Assembly (NCBI RefSeq): GCF_918741275.1
Contig: NZ_CAKKNA010000005.1
Coordinates: 62,001 to 126,000 of the forward strand
From: Bacillus sp. CECT 9360
GTDB lineage: Bacteria; Bacillota; Bacilli; Bacillales; DSM-1321
Direction of reading: 5' to 3'
DNA length: 64,000 nucleotides
Position numbers and translations under genes: made by a program. Positions 52,782-62,482 of this stretch are shown piece by piece. The notes below the pieces were generated by a model. That model was not told the origin of the DNA, ran no database searches, and saw only the letters and a list, made by a program, of their open reading frames with translations. Every line of letters begins with the position of its first letter. Positions within the stretch are counted from its first letter, which is position 1.

Positions 52782-54833
52782 TTAAGTACGGGATACATAT
52801 GGTGTTTCATGCAGCGTTACTTCCTGTTTCTTGAAGATTTTTATCCAAAGTCGGACAGCCGATATGAAGACGGTAATAACAACTATCATGAAGAAAGCAC
52901 AAAGGGCTGCATCCACATAATCATTAAATAACACTTGCTTCATTTGGCCCATGTTTGCTGCTGGAGCTAGGACCTCTCCCTTGTCGATCGAATCCTTGAA
53001 AACTTGTGCATGGGATAAGAAACCAACTCTTGGATTTTCATGGAATAATTTTTGCCATCCAGCAGTCATGGTTGCGATTAAAATAAATGTTGTAGGCAGA
53101 AGAGTGATCCATGTATAAGCTTTTTTGCCCATTTTGAACAGGACTGTCGTTCCAAGCAACAGGGCAATTCCAGCAAGCATCTGGTTTGCTATACCAAATA
53201 ACGGCCATAGCGTGTTGATTCCGCCTAACGGATCGATTACTCCCTGGTATAGGAAGTATCCCCAACCCCCAACACATAGTGCGGTCGCAATGATATTCGG
53301 CACCCAAGCATCTGTTTTGGCAAATGGTTTATAGACGGTACCAATAATATCTTGGATCATGAACCGCCCTACCCTGGTCCCCGCATCAATTGTCGTTAAG
53401 ATAAACAATGCTTCAAAAAGGATCGCAAAGTGATACCAGAATGCCATCATCGCATCACCGCCGATTACCTCGGAAAAAATGACAGCCATCCCAATCGCAA
53501 GTGTCGGAGCACCGCCTGTACGGGATATGATTGATTCTTCACCTACTTTATCGGCAAGATCGGTTAAGTCATTCGGTGTCAGTGCGAAGCCCCAATCTGA
53601 GATTGTTGCGGCAACAGCGACAGGTTCTGTCCCGATTACGGCAGGTGGGCTGTTAATCGCAAAGTAAATCCCCGGCGTCAAAACACACGCTGCAATCATG
53701 GCCATAACGGCTACAAATGATTCTGTAAGCATCGCTCCGTAACCGATTGGCCGCGCGTGTGATTCACGCTCAATCATCTTAGGCGTTGTACCGGATGAGA
53801 CGAGTGAGTGGAAACCAGAAACGGCTCCACAAGCGATCGTAATGAATAAGAACGGGAAGAGATTCCCTGAGAAAACAGGACCTGTTCCATCAATAAATTG
53901 AGTGACCGCAGGCATCTCCAGATTTGGCGCCACTACAAGAATTCCGATTGCCAAACCTACGATCGTTCCAACCTTTAAAAACGTACTCAAATAATCCCGA
54001 GGAGCGAGCAATAGCCATACTGGCAGTACTGAAGCTATAAACCCATAAGCGATCATCATCAGTGCAATCGATTCACCTGAGAATGTAAACATGGCTGCAA
54101 GTGAAGGATTTTCTGATACCAATTGACCTCCATATAGAGAAAGGAGCAATAACACAATCCCTATGATTGAAGCTTCGCCCACTCGCCCAGGACGTATGTA
54201 TCGCATGTAAATCCCCATGAATATTGCGATTGGAATAGTCGCCGCAATCGTGAACATCCCCCACGGGCTTCCTACAAGTGCTTTCACGACTACTAAAGCA
54301 AGAACCGCTAATAAAATAACCATAATTCCCAGAATACCAACCATCGCAATCAACCCTGTAACAGGGCCCATTTCTTCTTTAATGATTTCGCCGAGCGATT
54401 TTCCGTTTCTACGCATGGAACCGAACAAAATAATAAAATCCTGTACGGCGCCTGCTAATACACAGCCGACTACAATCCACAGGGTTCCAGGCAGATAACC
54501 CATTTGTGCAGCTAGAATTGGACCGACGAGCGGGCCTGCACCTGCGATAGCCGCAAAGTGATGGCCGAAAAGCACCCATTTATTTGTCGGGACATAATCT
54601 TTTCCATCATTATTCGCCTCTGCAGGCGTCTGACGTGTATCATCCAACTCAAATACTTTTTGTGCAATAAATTTACTATAAAAGCGGTAAGCAACAGCAT
54701 ATACACAAACAGCAGCAACCACAATCCAAATTGCATTAATACTCTCTCCGCGCTTTAAGGCAACGACCCCAAAACTGACGGCTCCAATAGCGGAAATTAA
54801 TCCCCATAGAAGAATCGATTTAAGCGCTCTCAA
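52782..54833 (-). CDS. cstA: CstA-family carbon starvation protein / pyruvate transporter
   Basis: A 683-residue inner-membrane carrier with about 16-18 helices. Family motifs: GHHFAAIAGAGPLVGP (residues about 93-108) and GAVQDFIILFGSMRRNGKS. Members take up pyruvate or peptides. Start is TTG at 54833 behind GGTGGGG. It is followed by its usual partner ybdD. Confidence 0.93.
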   Translation of the reverse strand: MRALKSILLWGLISAIGAVSFGVVALKRGESINAIWIVVAAVCVYAVAYRFYSKFIAQKVFELDDTRQTPAEANNDGKDYVPTNKWVLFGHHFAAIAGAGPLVGPILAAQMGYLPGTLWIVVGCVLAGAVQDFIILFGSMRRNGKSLGEIIKEEMGPVTGLIAMVGILGIMVILLAVLALVVVKALVGSPWGMFTIAATIPIAIFMGIYMRYIRPGRVGEASIIGIVLLLLSLYGGQLVSENPSLAAMFTFSGESIALMMIAYGFIASVLPVWLLLAPRDYLSTFLKVGTIVGLAIGILVVAPNLEMPAVTQFIDGTGPVFSGNLFPFLFITIACGAVSGFHSLVSSGTTPKMIERESHARPIGYGAMLTESFVAVMAMIAACVLTPGIYFAINSPPAVIGTEPVAVAATISDWGFALTPNDLTDLADKVGEESIISRTGGAPTLAIGMAVIFSEVIGGDAMMAFWYHFAILFEALFILTTIDAGTRVGRFMIQDIIGTVYKPFAKTDAWVPNIIATALCVGGWGYFLYQGVIDPLGGINTLWPLFGIANQMLAGIALLLGTTVLFKMGKKAYTWITLLPTTFILIATMTAGWQKLFHENPRVGFLSHAQVFKDSIDKGEVLAPAANMGQMKQVLFNDYVDAALCAFFMIVVITVFISAVRLWIKIFKKQEVTLHETPYVSRT

Positions 54834-55022
54834 TATTTCCCCACCTCTCTGGTTCGTTCGTCTCTTTGTTTGATGTCTTTTCTTACAAATTTAAAGAATT
54901 AAGCTGTATTCAACCCTCCTCTATTTAGAATTTTCTCTCTATTTTGAATTATAAATTAAGCCTTGTCTTAAAACAATTGATTTCTCACAATAATATTAAT
55001 ATAGTGAAAATCTAATAAAAAA

Positions 55023-55051
55023 AAGCCTACATCAACTAGTGATGCAGGCTT
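55023..55051 (-). terminator. Terminator of rpmE2
   Basis: AAGCCTACATCA/TGATGCAGGCTT imperfect stem; A-run on the left makes T8 on the minus strand. Confidence 0.88.
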
Positions 55052-55056
55052 CCGTA

Positions 55057-55314
55057 TTATTCGTCTTCTTTTTTGAGATTATATTTCTGCATGAACCGTT
55101 CCGCTCTTCCGTCTTTATCCGCGAACTTTTGCCGTCCGGTATAAAACGGATGGGTATCTGAACTCACTTCCACCTTATGTAGTGGATACGTGTTGCCATC
55201 TTCCCAATCAATCGTCTCATTCGATGGTTTCGTTGATCCGCTTAAAAAAGTAAAGCCGCTGTTCGTATCCATATACACTACTTTACGATAGTCTGGATGT
55301 ATTTCTGGTTTCAA
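55057..55314 (-). CDS. rpmE2: 50S ribosomal protein L31 type B (zinc-independent)
   Basis: An 85-residue L31, [20 protein letters not shown], with [20 protein letters not shown]. It lacks the CxxC zinc ligands of L31 type A, so it is the form made under zinc starvation. The start is TTG at 55314, behind GAGGTG; a GTG-started longer frame reaches 55323. A Zur box lies just upstream. Confidence 0.92.
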   Translation of the reverse strand: MKPEIHPDYRKVVYMDTNSGFTFLSGSTKPSNETIDWEDGNTYPLHKVEVSSDTHPFYTGRQKFADKDGRAERFMQKYNLKKEDE

Positions 55315-55350
55315 GCTTATCACCTCATTAATAGTTTATATGTATATAAT

Positions 55351-55370
55351 AAACGTAATGATTACGATTT
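55351..55370. promoter_or_regulatory. Zur box
   Basis: AAACGTAATGATTACGATTT is a perfect palindrome in its core CGTAAT-G-ATTACG and fits the Bacillus Zur consensus TCGTAATNATTACGA. It starts 37 bases before the rpmE2 start. Confidence 0.88.
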
Positions 55371-55464
55371 ACAAAAAATATGCTCATAGGAAAAAGAACC
55401 AACCCTGATTCTCTTTCCTGGCATTGAAATAGACGACTCCATTAACCACTTGATACCGATCTCT

Positions 55465-55896
55465 TTACAGGACGACTGGGTCATCCGTCTTAGGTTTACG
55501 GACAAGGCACATAATTCCGGCAATTAGATAAAGAAGCCCTGGCAAGAAACCCGCTCCAACAGAGACTAAACCAACTAGGACGGCGCCAACAATAAATACG
55601 ATTCCCGCTGCCTTAGGTTTTCTTTTTAGTAAGAAAACAGCAATTAGCCCAAACACAAATCCCAAAATAGCTGCAACGATAAGTAACCAGCCAATCGGTC
55701 CTAATATGTCCATACCATCCATAATCATCTCCACATCGCCGGAGTTCAATGTCGGATCATTAGCGAATTCATTTTCCATTCCTCGTTGGAAATCCTCACT
55801 TCCCTGAAAGAAAATAAATATCGCTCCCAGCCCCGTCATGAGGGCTGATAAAATGACCCCGATAATTCCTAACACATATTCACCTGTACGTTTCAT
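55465..55896 (-). CDS. DUF4064-type membrane protein
   Basis: A 143-residue protein with three or four membrane helices: EYVLGIIGVILSALMTG at the N-terminus, an extracellular segment with acidic residues (GSEDFQRGMENEFANDP) and GWLLIVAAILGFVFGLIAVF, KRKPKAAGIVF. It resembles the DUF4064 group. Function unknown. Ribosome binding site GGGGAGG before the ATG. Confidence 0.7.
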   Translation of the reverse strand: MKRTGEYVLGIIGVILSALMTGLGAIFIFFQGSEDFQRGMENEFANDPTLNSGDVEMIMDGMDILGPIGWLLIVAAILGFVFGLIAVFLLKRKPKAAGIVFIVGAVLVGLVSVGAGFLPGLLYLIAGIMCLVRKPKTDDPVVL

Positions 55897-56148
55897 AAAA
55901 AAACCTCCCCGTTTCTAACAATCTGCATTTTAAAAATTATGTAGAAAAATGCCACTTATCAAATACCCCAATTCCTGCGCATTTACACTTTGAAAACGGG
56001 ATATCCTTTCAATTATACGAGAACTACCCTGATAAGTTTCATTTTAGTTTTAAAATAGGACTTTTGGTGTAAGGGGAGACTCATTAAATGGCAGGCCTTA
56101 AGGCAGAGTTAGACATAGCTGCACTATGGCAGAAATGGAAGTTTAACC

Positions 56149-56174
56149 AAAAAAGGACTCTTTACAGTCCTTTT
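56149..56174 (-). terminator. Terminator of yfiBC
   Basis: AAAAGGACT/AGTCCTTTT stem at the yfiC stop; T6 follows on the minus strand. Confidence 0.85.
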
Positions 56175-58000
56175 CATCCGGTCAAATGTTCTTTTCCCTG
56201 CAGCTGGCTATGATAAAGTCCATAATAGAAACCTTTTTCACTCAGAAGTGATTCATGTGTCCCTTTTTCAATAATCCGACCTTCCTCTAAGACGAGAATC
56301 TGATCGGCCTGCTGGATGGTACCCAGCCTGTGGGCAATGACAAAACTGGTTCTTCCCTTCATCAACCGCTGCAGCGCCTCTTGTATTTTCAACTCCGTAA
56401 TTGTATCTATGCTGCTTGTCGCTTCGTCCAGTATCAATATGATCGGATCAGCCAAAATGGCACGGGCAATCGAAAGCAGCTGTCTTTGTCCCTGGCTGAT
56501 CCCGCCGCCGTCCTGTTTTAAAACCGTATCATATTGGTCTGGCAACTTCATGATAAATGAATGGGCATTCGCTGATCTGGCTGCTTCCTCTACCTCTATG
56601 TCCGTAGCATCGAGCCTTCCGTAACGGATGTTTTCCCGGATGCTTCCTTGAAACAAAAATGAATCCTGGAGCACAAACCCCATATGCCGTCTCAGGCTTT
56701 CCCTTTTAATACTATTGATATCATGGCCATCCACCAAAATCCGCCCGCTATCTGGATTATAAAAACGGGATAACAAATTAATGATGGTCGTTTTTCCTGC
56801 ACCTGTTGGCCCAACCAGCGCAACCGTTTCACCCTTTGGAACTTGAAAGCTGACATCTCTTATCGTATTTCCGTCTTTTTCATAGGAAAAAGTAACATGT
56901 TCAAATTCCACATTCCCATCGATTCTTTCAAGACGTTCAGCTTGTTTTTCATCCTGTTCTTCTTTTTCCTCATCCAGGATTTCAAATACCCTTTCTGCGC
57001 CGGCCACCGCGGAAAGAAGCGTATTAAACTGGTTGGAAAGATCATTTAAAGGGCGGGTAAATTGTCTCGAATACTCTGTAAAAATAACAATGGTCCCGAT
57101 TGATATGATGTCCCTCAAAGCTAGAATTCCTCCAACTCCAGCAATGATGGCAAAGCTGAGGTTATTTAATACATTCATCAACTTCGGGATAAATCCCGAG
57201 TATGCCTGCGCCAAATAGCCAGACTGCCTCAGCTTTCCGCTTCGTTCGATAAAATCGCCGAGCACCTGCTTTTCCTGGGAGAATGTTTTAACAATTCGTT
57301 GGCCTGAAATTGTTTCCTCAATAAAACCGTTTAATTCGCCAAGATTCCGCTGTTGTTCCTTAAACAGCCTGCCTGTTCTGCTCGTAATCCACCTCATTCC
57401 GGCAAACATCAACGGCACAATTAGCAATGTCAGCAACGTCAACAATGGACTGAGCCAAAGCATCACTCCCACTGTCCCAGCAAGTGTCAATATGCTTGAG
57501 AAAATCTGGATAACCGAGCTGTTTAGGGTGGAGCTGACATTTTCAATATCGTTCGTCACCCGGCTCATCAGTTCTCCATGCTGGCGATGATCGAAAAAGG
57601 GAATCGGCAGTTTCTGCAGCTGCTCGAAAAGCTCATTGCGCATCACTTTAACCGTATCCTGGGCAATCCCAATCATCCAAAAGTTTTGCAGCCAGGTTGA
57701 CAGCGAGTAAAAGGCATAGACAAAAGACAAACCTAGCAACAGCTTAAGAAAACCACTGTTTTCTCTTGTCATGATATAGTCATCGATCGCCGTACCTACC
57801 AGATAAGGTCCGAGAAGACCTAGCGCAGAGCTTATGACGATCATGAACAAAACAAGAATCAATAAAACTTTATTAGCAGCTAGGTACTTCCATATCCGTT
57901 TTATCGTCATCGACCAGTCCTGTGGCTTTGATTTATTTCTCCTGACAGCATGTGGGTGTGATGCATGCCCCGAATTGGAAGGAGGTGCAATTCGTCTCAT
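56174..58000 (-). CDS. yfiC: ABC exporter, permease-ATPase half (YfiC-like)
   Basis: A 608-residue type-IV ABC half-exporter: a basic head, six membrane helices (about 35-330), then the nucleotide-binding domain with Walker A GPTGAGKTT, signature SQGQRQLLS, Walker B ILILDEATSSID (intact catalytic Glu) and H-loop VIAHRL. It pairs with the upstream protein; its ATP site is the competent one. The ATG is 2 bases after the previous stop. Confidence 0.9.
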   Translation of the reverse strand: MRRIAPPSNSGHASHPHAVRRNKSKPQDWSMTIKRIWKYLAANKVLLILVLFMIVISSALGLLGPYLVGTAIDDYIMTRENSGFLKLLLGLSFVYAFYSLSTWLQNFWMIGIAQDTVKVMRNELFEQLQKLPIPFFDHRQHGELMSRVTNDIENVSSTLNSSVIQIFSSILTLAGTVGVMLWLSPLLTLLTLLIVPLMFAGMRWITSRTGRLFKEQQRNLGELNGFIEETISGQRIVKTFSQEKQVLGDFIERSGKLRQSGYLAQAYSGFIPKLMNVLNNLSFAIIAGVGGILALRDIISIGTIVIFTEYSRQFTRPLNDLSNQFNTLLSAVAGAERVFEILDEEKEEQDEKQAERLERIDGNVEFEHVTFSYEKDGNTIRDVSFQVPKGETVALVGPTGAGKTTIINLLSRFYNPDSGRILVDGHDINSIKRESLRRHMGFVLQDSFLFQGSIRENIRYGRLDATDIEVEEAARSANAHSFIMKLPDQYDTVLKQDGGGISQGQRQLLSIARAILADPIILILDEATSSIDTITELKIQEALQRLMKGRTSFVIAHRLGTIQQADQILVLEEGRIIEKGTHESLLSEKGFYYGLYHSQLQGKEHLTG

Positions 58001-58002
58001 AA

Positions 58003-59724
58003 TTAAAGGGCCTCCTCTCCGAATTGTGATTGATAAATTTTTTGATAAAGAGGATTGCTTTTAAGGATCTGCTCATGGGTCCCTTTCGCAATCAGGCTTC
58101 CATCTTCCATTAACAAAATCAAATCTGCTTTTCTCGCCGTACTGATTTTTTGGGTAATAATGAAGGTTGTGCACGAATATTTCTTCAACGCGTGAAGCAA
58201 TTGCGCTTCCGTTTTTAAATCAAGTGCACTGGTGCTATCGTCCAAAAGCAAAATCCTTGGTTTTCTGACAAGCGCTCTCGCAATAGATAAGCGTTGTTTT
58301 TGCCCTCCTGAGAGATTGACTCCCTTTTGGCCAAGCATCGTATTATACTGCAAAGGCAGTTTCATAATCGATTCATGAATTTGTGCATTTACGGCAGCTT
58401 CGATAATCGCTTCATCCGACGCATTTGCTTTTCCCCAGGCGATGTTTTCGCGGACTGTGCCTGTAAAAAGGTGAGCCTCTTGCGGTACAACGCCAATTTG
58501 CTTTCGAAGGCGATCAAGCTGAATCTCTTTGACGTTCTGGCCATCAACGAGCACCTCTCCGCCATCCGGATCGTATAGACGCGGTATCAGCTGGAATAAC
58601 GACGTTTTTCCGGAACCTGTCGCTCCCATGATGGCAACCGTTTCTCCAGACCCGGCAGTAAAGGAAATATCACGTAATACCGGGACTTCCGTTGCGGGAT
58701 AACGAAAAGAAACCGATTGAAACTCCACTTTGCCTGTCCTGATTTCTGCTGATGCCTCAACATCTATTGAATCAAGCAGGTCAACTTCCGTATCAAAGAC
58801 TTCATTTATCCGCTGGGAAGACGCCCGTGCCCTTGACAATGCCATGATTAGCCAGGAAAACATAGAGAAGGAGGCGGTAATCCTAGTGGCATAATTGAGG
58901 ATTGCCACAACCTCTCCGACATTCATATCTCCCCTAGCAATCTGCTCACTGCCAAACCAAAGAATGATAATGATGCTCAGGTTCATAACAAGCAGCAGAA
59001 TCGGCATCGTTGTTTCGATTAACCTGAAGGAAGCAACCATCTTCTTCTTTAATTGTTCGCTCGCATTCTCGAATCGATTAATTTCAAAATCCTTTCTTAG
59101 GAACGCCTTAATTAACCGCATACCTGTTAAATTTTCACGCATCACGCCATTTACGTGATCAAGTTTTTCCTGGACAGACTTGAACAGCTTGCCGGCCCGG
59201 CTTATAATCCATATAAGAAAGAAAATAATAATCGGAATCGAAATTAGAAGAATGAATGACAATCTAAAATTCACGAGCAAAGCCATAATCGTTCCACCAA
59301 TAACAAGCAATGGCGCCCTCAGCATAACTCTCAATCCCATAAACACGGTATTCTGAAGAGCTGATACGTCATTCGTCATTCTCGTTATCAGCGACGATGT
59401 CGGAATTTTATCCAGATTTGTAAATGAAAAGGATTGGACTTTCGCGAACAAACCTTTTCTCACGTCATATCCAAAACCCTGGCTCACATGAGAGGAAACA
59501 AATGAATTCACGATACCACAAATAAAAGCCAGGACAGAGAGCCCGACCAAAACGCCGCTCCACAGGTAGACCGTCTGTATGTCTTTCTGTAAAATGCCGT
59601 CATCAATAATTTTCGCCATTAAGATAGGCTGGATCAGTTCGACGCTCAATTCGACTAGCATCAGAAAAAGAGCAACGGCTATCGGCAGCTTGTATGGCTT
59701 AAGAAAAGAAAAGATTTTTTTCAT
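58003..59724 (-). CDS. yfiB: ABC exporter, permease-ATPase half (YfiB-like)
   Basis: A 573-residue half-exporter with the same fold: Walker A GATGSGKTS, signature LSGGQKQRLS and Walker B ILLLDDSTSALD. The catalytic Glu is Asp and the H-loop is IITQKIS, where His is Gln, so its ATP site is degenerate, as in heterodimeric exporters such as BmrC/BmrD. Length equals B. subtilis YfiB. Substrate unknown, probably a drug or lipid-like compound. Confidence 0.9.
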   Translation of the reverse strand: MKKIFSFLKPYKLPIAVALFLMLVELSVELIQPILMAKIIDDGILQKDIQTVYLWSGVLVGLSVLAFICGIVNSFVSSHVSQGFGYDVRKGLFAKVQSFSFTNLDKIPTSSLITRMTNDVSALQNTVFMGLRVMLRAPLLVIGGTIMALLVNFRLSFILLISIPIIIFFLIWIISRAGKLFKSVQEKLDHVNGVMRENLTGMRLIKAFLRKDFEINRFENASEQLKKKMVASFRLIETTMPILLLVMNLSIIIILWFGSEQIARGDMNVGEVVAILNYATRITASFSMFSWLIMALSRARASSQRINEVFDTEVDLLDSIDVEASAEIRTGKVEFQSVSFRYPATEVPVLRDISFTAGSGETVAIMGATGSGKTSLFQLIPRLYDPDGGEVLVDGQNVKEIQLDRLRKQIGVVPQEAHLFTGTVRENIAWGKANASDEAIIEAAVNAQIHESIMKLPLQYNTMLGQKGVNLSGGQKQRLSIARALVRKPRILLLDDSTSALDLKTEAQLLHALKKYSCTTFIITQKISTARKADLILLMEDGSLIAKGTHEQILKSNPLYQKIYQSQFGEEAL

Positions 59725-60009
59725 ACTGTCACCTGATGGTCCTTCCTTAAGAATGCAAAGCTAGGTCGGGAATAAAGGAATTTATCTAAAACGTTCTTTT
59801 ATATTTTTATTAACCTTCGAAAAGCTAAAATCTTAAAATTATATAATTATTCTTATTTATATCATACATTTTTTATCCTGGTTTTTAAAACATCCGAATG
59901 GATTAAATGTTTAACATGAAGAATCACTTTTTAACAAAATCAAAAAAAAGACGATAAAAAAGATATACGTATAAACGACAGTTGCTCAAATATCCTAGGA
60001 GGTTTAAAA

Positions 60010-60315
60010 ATGAGTCCAATTATTGAAGCAATTGCAAATATAATCGAGTCCGTGACTACAGCTAAGTCTGTCGCAGGAACTCCAAACGAAGAACAAATCA
60101 ATCAAAACATTAGTTTATTATTAGAATTCTATTGGTTCAAAGAAGTGTACCGGAATGAACCATATAAAGAATTAATTGAAACCAATCAAAACGTCAGACA
60201 TGTCATCGGTATAAGCAATGTGAAAAAAGCGCAGAAAAACTCAAAAAAACAGCTGCAAATTAAAGAGAAAATTATGGAAACTATTACGATTGAGATGAAA
60301 AATCAAACTATATAA
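60010..60315 (+). CDS. Small conserved-looking protein, unknown
   Basis: A 101-residue mostly helical protein, MSPIIEAIANIIESV, with a basic C-terminal half (NVKKAQKNSKKQLQIKEKIM). No signal peptide, motif or membrane segment. AGGAGG stands 7 bases before the ATG, a strong reason to accept it. I do not recognise the family. Downstream is a 32-bp palindrome. Confidence 0.6.
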   Translation: MSPIIEAIANIIESVTTAKSVAGTPNEEQINQNISLLLEFYWFKEVYRNEPYKELIETNQNVRHVIGISNVKKAQKNSKKQLQIKEKIMETITIEMKNQTI

Positions 60316-60417
60316 GTTGAACTAAAGAATTACGCATTGATAAATAATAATTGTTGATTTTTGTCTCATTTAAGCTCCAACTGCATAGGCTGAGGAGAAA
60401 CCTTTCAGCAACGCTTG

Positions 60418-60449
60418 CATTCATGTGAAACCCTGGTTTCACATGAATG
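60418..60449. repeat. 32-bp perfect palindrome
   Basis: CATTCATGTGAAACC, two bases, GGTTTCACATGAATG. 15-bp arms with only 2 bases between them and no T-run after it, so it looks more like a protein-binding site or cruciform than a terminator. Confidence 0.7.
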
Positions 60450-60504
60450 AGCCAAAAATATATTGGTCAACAGCTTTAAATTCATCTTATATAAGCAAAA
60501 CCAT

Positions 60505-60535
60505 AAAAAAGAGGAGTTATGAATTTCAACTCCTC
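60505..60535 (-). terminator. Terminator of the rhodanese gene
   Basis: GAGGAGTT/AACTCCTC stem with T6 on the minus strand, 49 bases past the rhodanese stop. Confidence 0.8.
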
Positions 60536-60583
60536 AACCGTTATTTCCTATTTCAAATCATAAAAAAGGAGGTATCCAGATTT

Positions 60584-60973
60584 TTATTCAACCCCAAATC
60601 CGGCTTCCTTCCACGCTGTCGTGCCTCCATCAATGTAAGCAACATCATTGAATCCCATTTGCTTTAGCAGATACGCTCCAAGAGAAGCCTGTCCACCAGC
60701 GCCGCAGGTAATGATAACTGGTCTGTTGCGATCAGCCAATCGCGGTTCACGCAGATGTTCCGGTAACTCAAGATCGGCACGGATAGCAAGCATTCCCAGT
60801 GAAATGTTAGCGCTGCTTGGAATTAACCCACAAGCGCCTGCATCTTTTGCATCCTGCACATCAATCACTAAGGTGTCCGGGTTTTCCTTCATCTTCTCAC
60901 GGGCTTCTGCCGAACTGATTCCAGACACATTTGCACGTGCTTCCGTTACCATTTCTTTGAACGTTTTCGCCAT
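60584..60973 (-). CDS. Single-domain rhodanese-like sulfurtransferase
   Basis: A 129-residue rhodanese. The active-site loop is VIITCGAGGQASL, with catalytic Cys, and DTLVIDVQDAKDAG is the CH2A region. It may transfer sulfane sulfur or act in detoxification. Ribosome binding site GGAGGATT before the ATG. Single gene. Confidence 0.85.
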   Translation of the reverse strand: MAKTFKEMVTEARANVSGISSAEAREKMKENPDTLVIDVQDAKDAGACGLIPSSANISLGMLAIRADLELPEHLREPRLADRNRPVIITCGAGGQASLGAYLLKQMGFNDVAYIDGGTTAWKEAGFGVE

Positions 60974-61126
60974 TTGTAATCCTCCATTCTAAAAATCGCA
61001 TTTAAAAAATTTCATGGACCATAACTTCTGTTCTTATAATACTTCTATTCTTCTCCTTTCATCAACCAAACTGCCTCCTGAGAAACGTATTTCCACCTAT
61101 CCCGTTCGGAAAGTTCCTTTCCGCGA

Positions 61127-61158
61127 AAAAAAGGCAGAAACTTGACGTTTCCACCTTT
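61127..61158 (-). terminator. Terminator of the VanW-type gene
   Basis: GGTGGAAAC/GTTTCTGCC stem with T7 on the minus strand, right after the stop. Confidence 0.7.
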
Positions 61159-61161
61159 TCA

Positions 61162-62103
61162 TCAATTCTTGGCCACATATTTAGCGGCTGCCCTTACTTG
61201 AACCTCAAGCGTACCATTTTTCCTGTTTGTAATAGTTTTAATCAGCACAGGATAATCTTTGTTATTTATGAATTTGAAGTCTTTCCCGCCATAAGAAACG
61301 GTGGCATCCCGATCTTTAGGTACATAGCCGACTTCCTTCGAATGGTGATGTAGCTCAAGAATTCCCAAGCCGGCGCTGTCAATCGCATTGTAAAGCGTAC
61401 TGGAGGTCTGGCAAATTCCCCCGCCTATTCCTTCCACAAATTCCTTATTAACGATCTCCATAGCCTTTTGATAGCCTCTTTGAGCGGTTCTTTCACCAAC
61501 GATCCTATTAAAATAGAATCGGTCTCCGGGACCCAGAACGATCTGATCAATTTCTTGCGCGGACAGTGCTATATTAGAGCTTCTTCCCGTCACGCTTGGG
61601 TTGAATCTAGTGACAAAGCTCCCCAACACAGCTTGATCTATATTAGCTATCGCTCCAGCCGTAACATTGGGCGCCGATTCACTGATTGGTACTTTTATCT
61701 CTCTTTGGAAAGCCTTAAAGTTTTCAAATTCTTTCATAAGGACCTTTTTATCGATCACAACACGGGATTGCCCTGGATTTAATTGACCATTGCTGCGCAA
61801 TTTAGCAGGGATCATCGCCCGGTCATACTTAACTTCCAGTTGGTTGGCCGTTTCCTTGGCATTTTCTGTGTTTCTGATAGCAGATGCTTTTAATTTTTGC
61901 AACTCCGCACCATTCCTAGAGTCAATCAAAACAAGCTCCGGATCGATCCATTCTTTTTTTAATAGCGTCATTTCTTTCTTATCATGATTGCTTATCCCTT
62001 GATGTTCCTTTTCTGATGAGCCTAAAGCTGCCCCCGATAAGACGAAACCACTGATTACCACTACAAATCCAAACAACAGAATACCTTTTTTCAAATTGTT
62101 CAC
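61162..62103 (-). CDS. Secreted VanW-family protein (YoaR-like)
   Basis: A 313-residue protein: signal peptide or anchor (about 1-28), a variable region with a YoaR-like part, and the VanW domain at the C-terminus (about 165-310) with LGPGDRFYFNRIVGERTAQR, GGGICQTSSTLYNA (conserved Cys) and HHHSKEVGYVPKDRDATVS. VanW-type proteins are exported cell-wall-associated factors of unclear activity. Single gene. Confidence 0.85.
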   Translation of the reverse strand: MNNLKKGILLFGFVVVISGFVLSGAALGSSEKEHQGISNHDKKEMTLLKKEWIDPELVLIDSRNGAELQKLKASAIRNTENAKETANQLEVKYDRAMIPAKLRSNGQLNPGQSRVVIDKKVLMKEFENFKAFQREIKVPISESAPNVTAGAIANIDQAVLGSFVTRFNPSVTGRSSNIALSAQEIDQIVLGPGDRFYFNRIVGERTAQRGYQKAMEIVNKEFVEGIGGGICQTSSTLYNAIDSAGLGILELHHHSKEVGYVPKDRDATVSYGGKDFKFINNKDYPVLIKTITNRKNGTLEVQVRAAAKYVAKN

Positions 62104-62263
62104 ACCCGCATCCCCAAAGTTTCGTATAATCTATTCTTCAATCTTTATTCTCTTCAAAATCCTTACAAATTTCCCAACTCATTGTAACAATTATATTCCC
62201 AATCTTTCACTTTTGCACCAGTTATTTTATTTTATTTTTTTTGAAAAAAATCCCAATAATGCA

Positions 62264-62297
62264 GCCCTCTTTATCAAAGCAAAGAGGGCCATTTTTT
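62264..62297. terminator. Hairpin terminator
   Basis: GCCCTCTTT/AAAGAGGGC stem followed by T7 on the plus strand. It lies between the VanW gene start and the small zinc-ribbon gene; on the minus strand a T-run comes 13 bases later, so it may end the zinc-ribbon gene. Confidence 0.65.
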
Positions 62298-62323
62298 TGA
62301 GGGGGGTGTTTCTTTTTATACAA

Positions 62324-62482
62324 TTATTTATGCCGGCAATTCTTGCATACTTGAATCGTTTGGTTTGTATCCGTTTTATATGAGTACACGAGCTTAATTC
62401 TTTTTCTTTGGCACAACGGACATTCCCCGCGTCCCTTTGAAGGCAAAGATTTCAAGCTCTTTCCCCGGTACCTCTTAGCCAT
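62324..62482 (-). CDS. Small zinc-ribbon protein
   Basis: A 52-residue basic protein: MAKRYRGKSLKSLPSKGRGE, then CPLCQRKRIKLVYSYK and VCKNCRHK. The four Cys (CPLC and CKNC) form a zinc ribbon. It is likely RNA- or ribosome-binding by composition. I take it as a real gene because the frame is fully conserved-looking and ends with a proper stop. Ribosome binding site GGGATGGA is only fair. Confidence 0.7.
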   Translation of the reverse strand: MAKRYRGKSLKSLPSKGRGECPLCQRKRIKLVYSYKTDTNQTIQVCKNCRHK

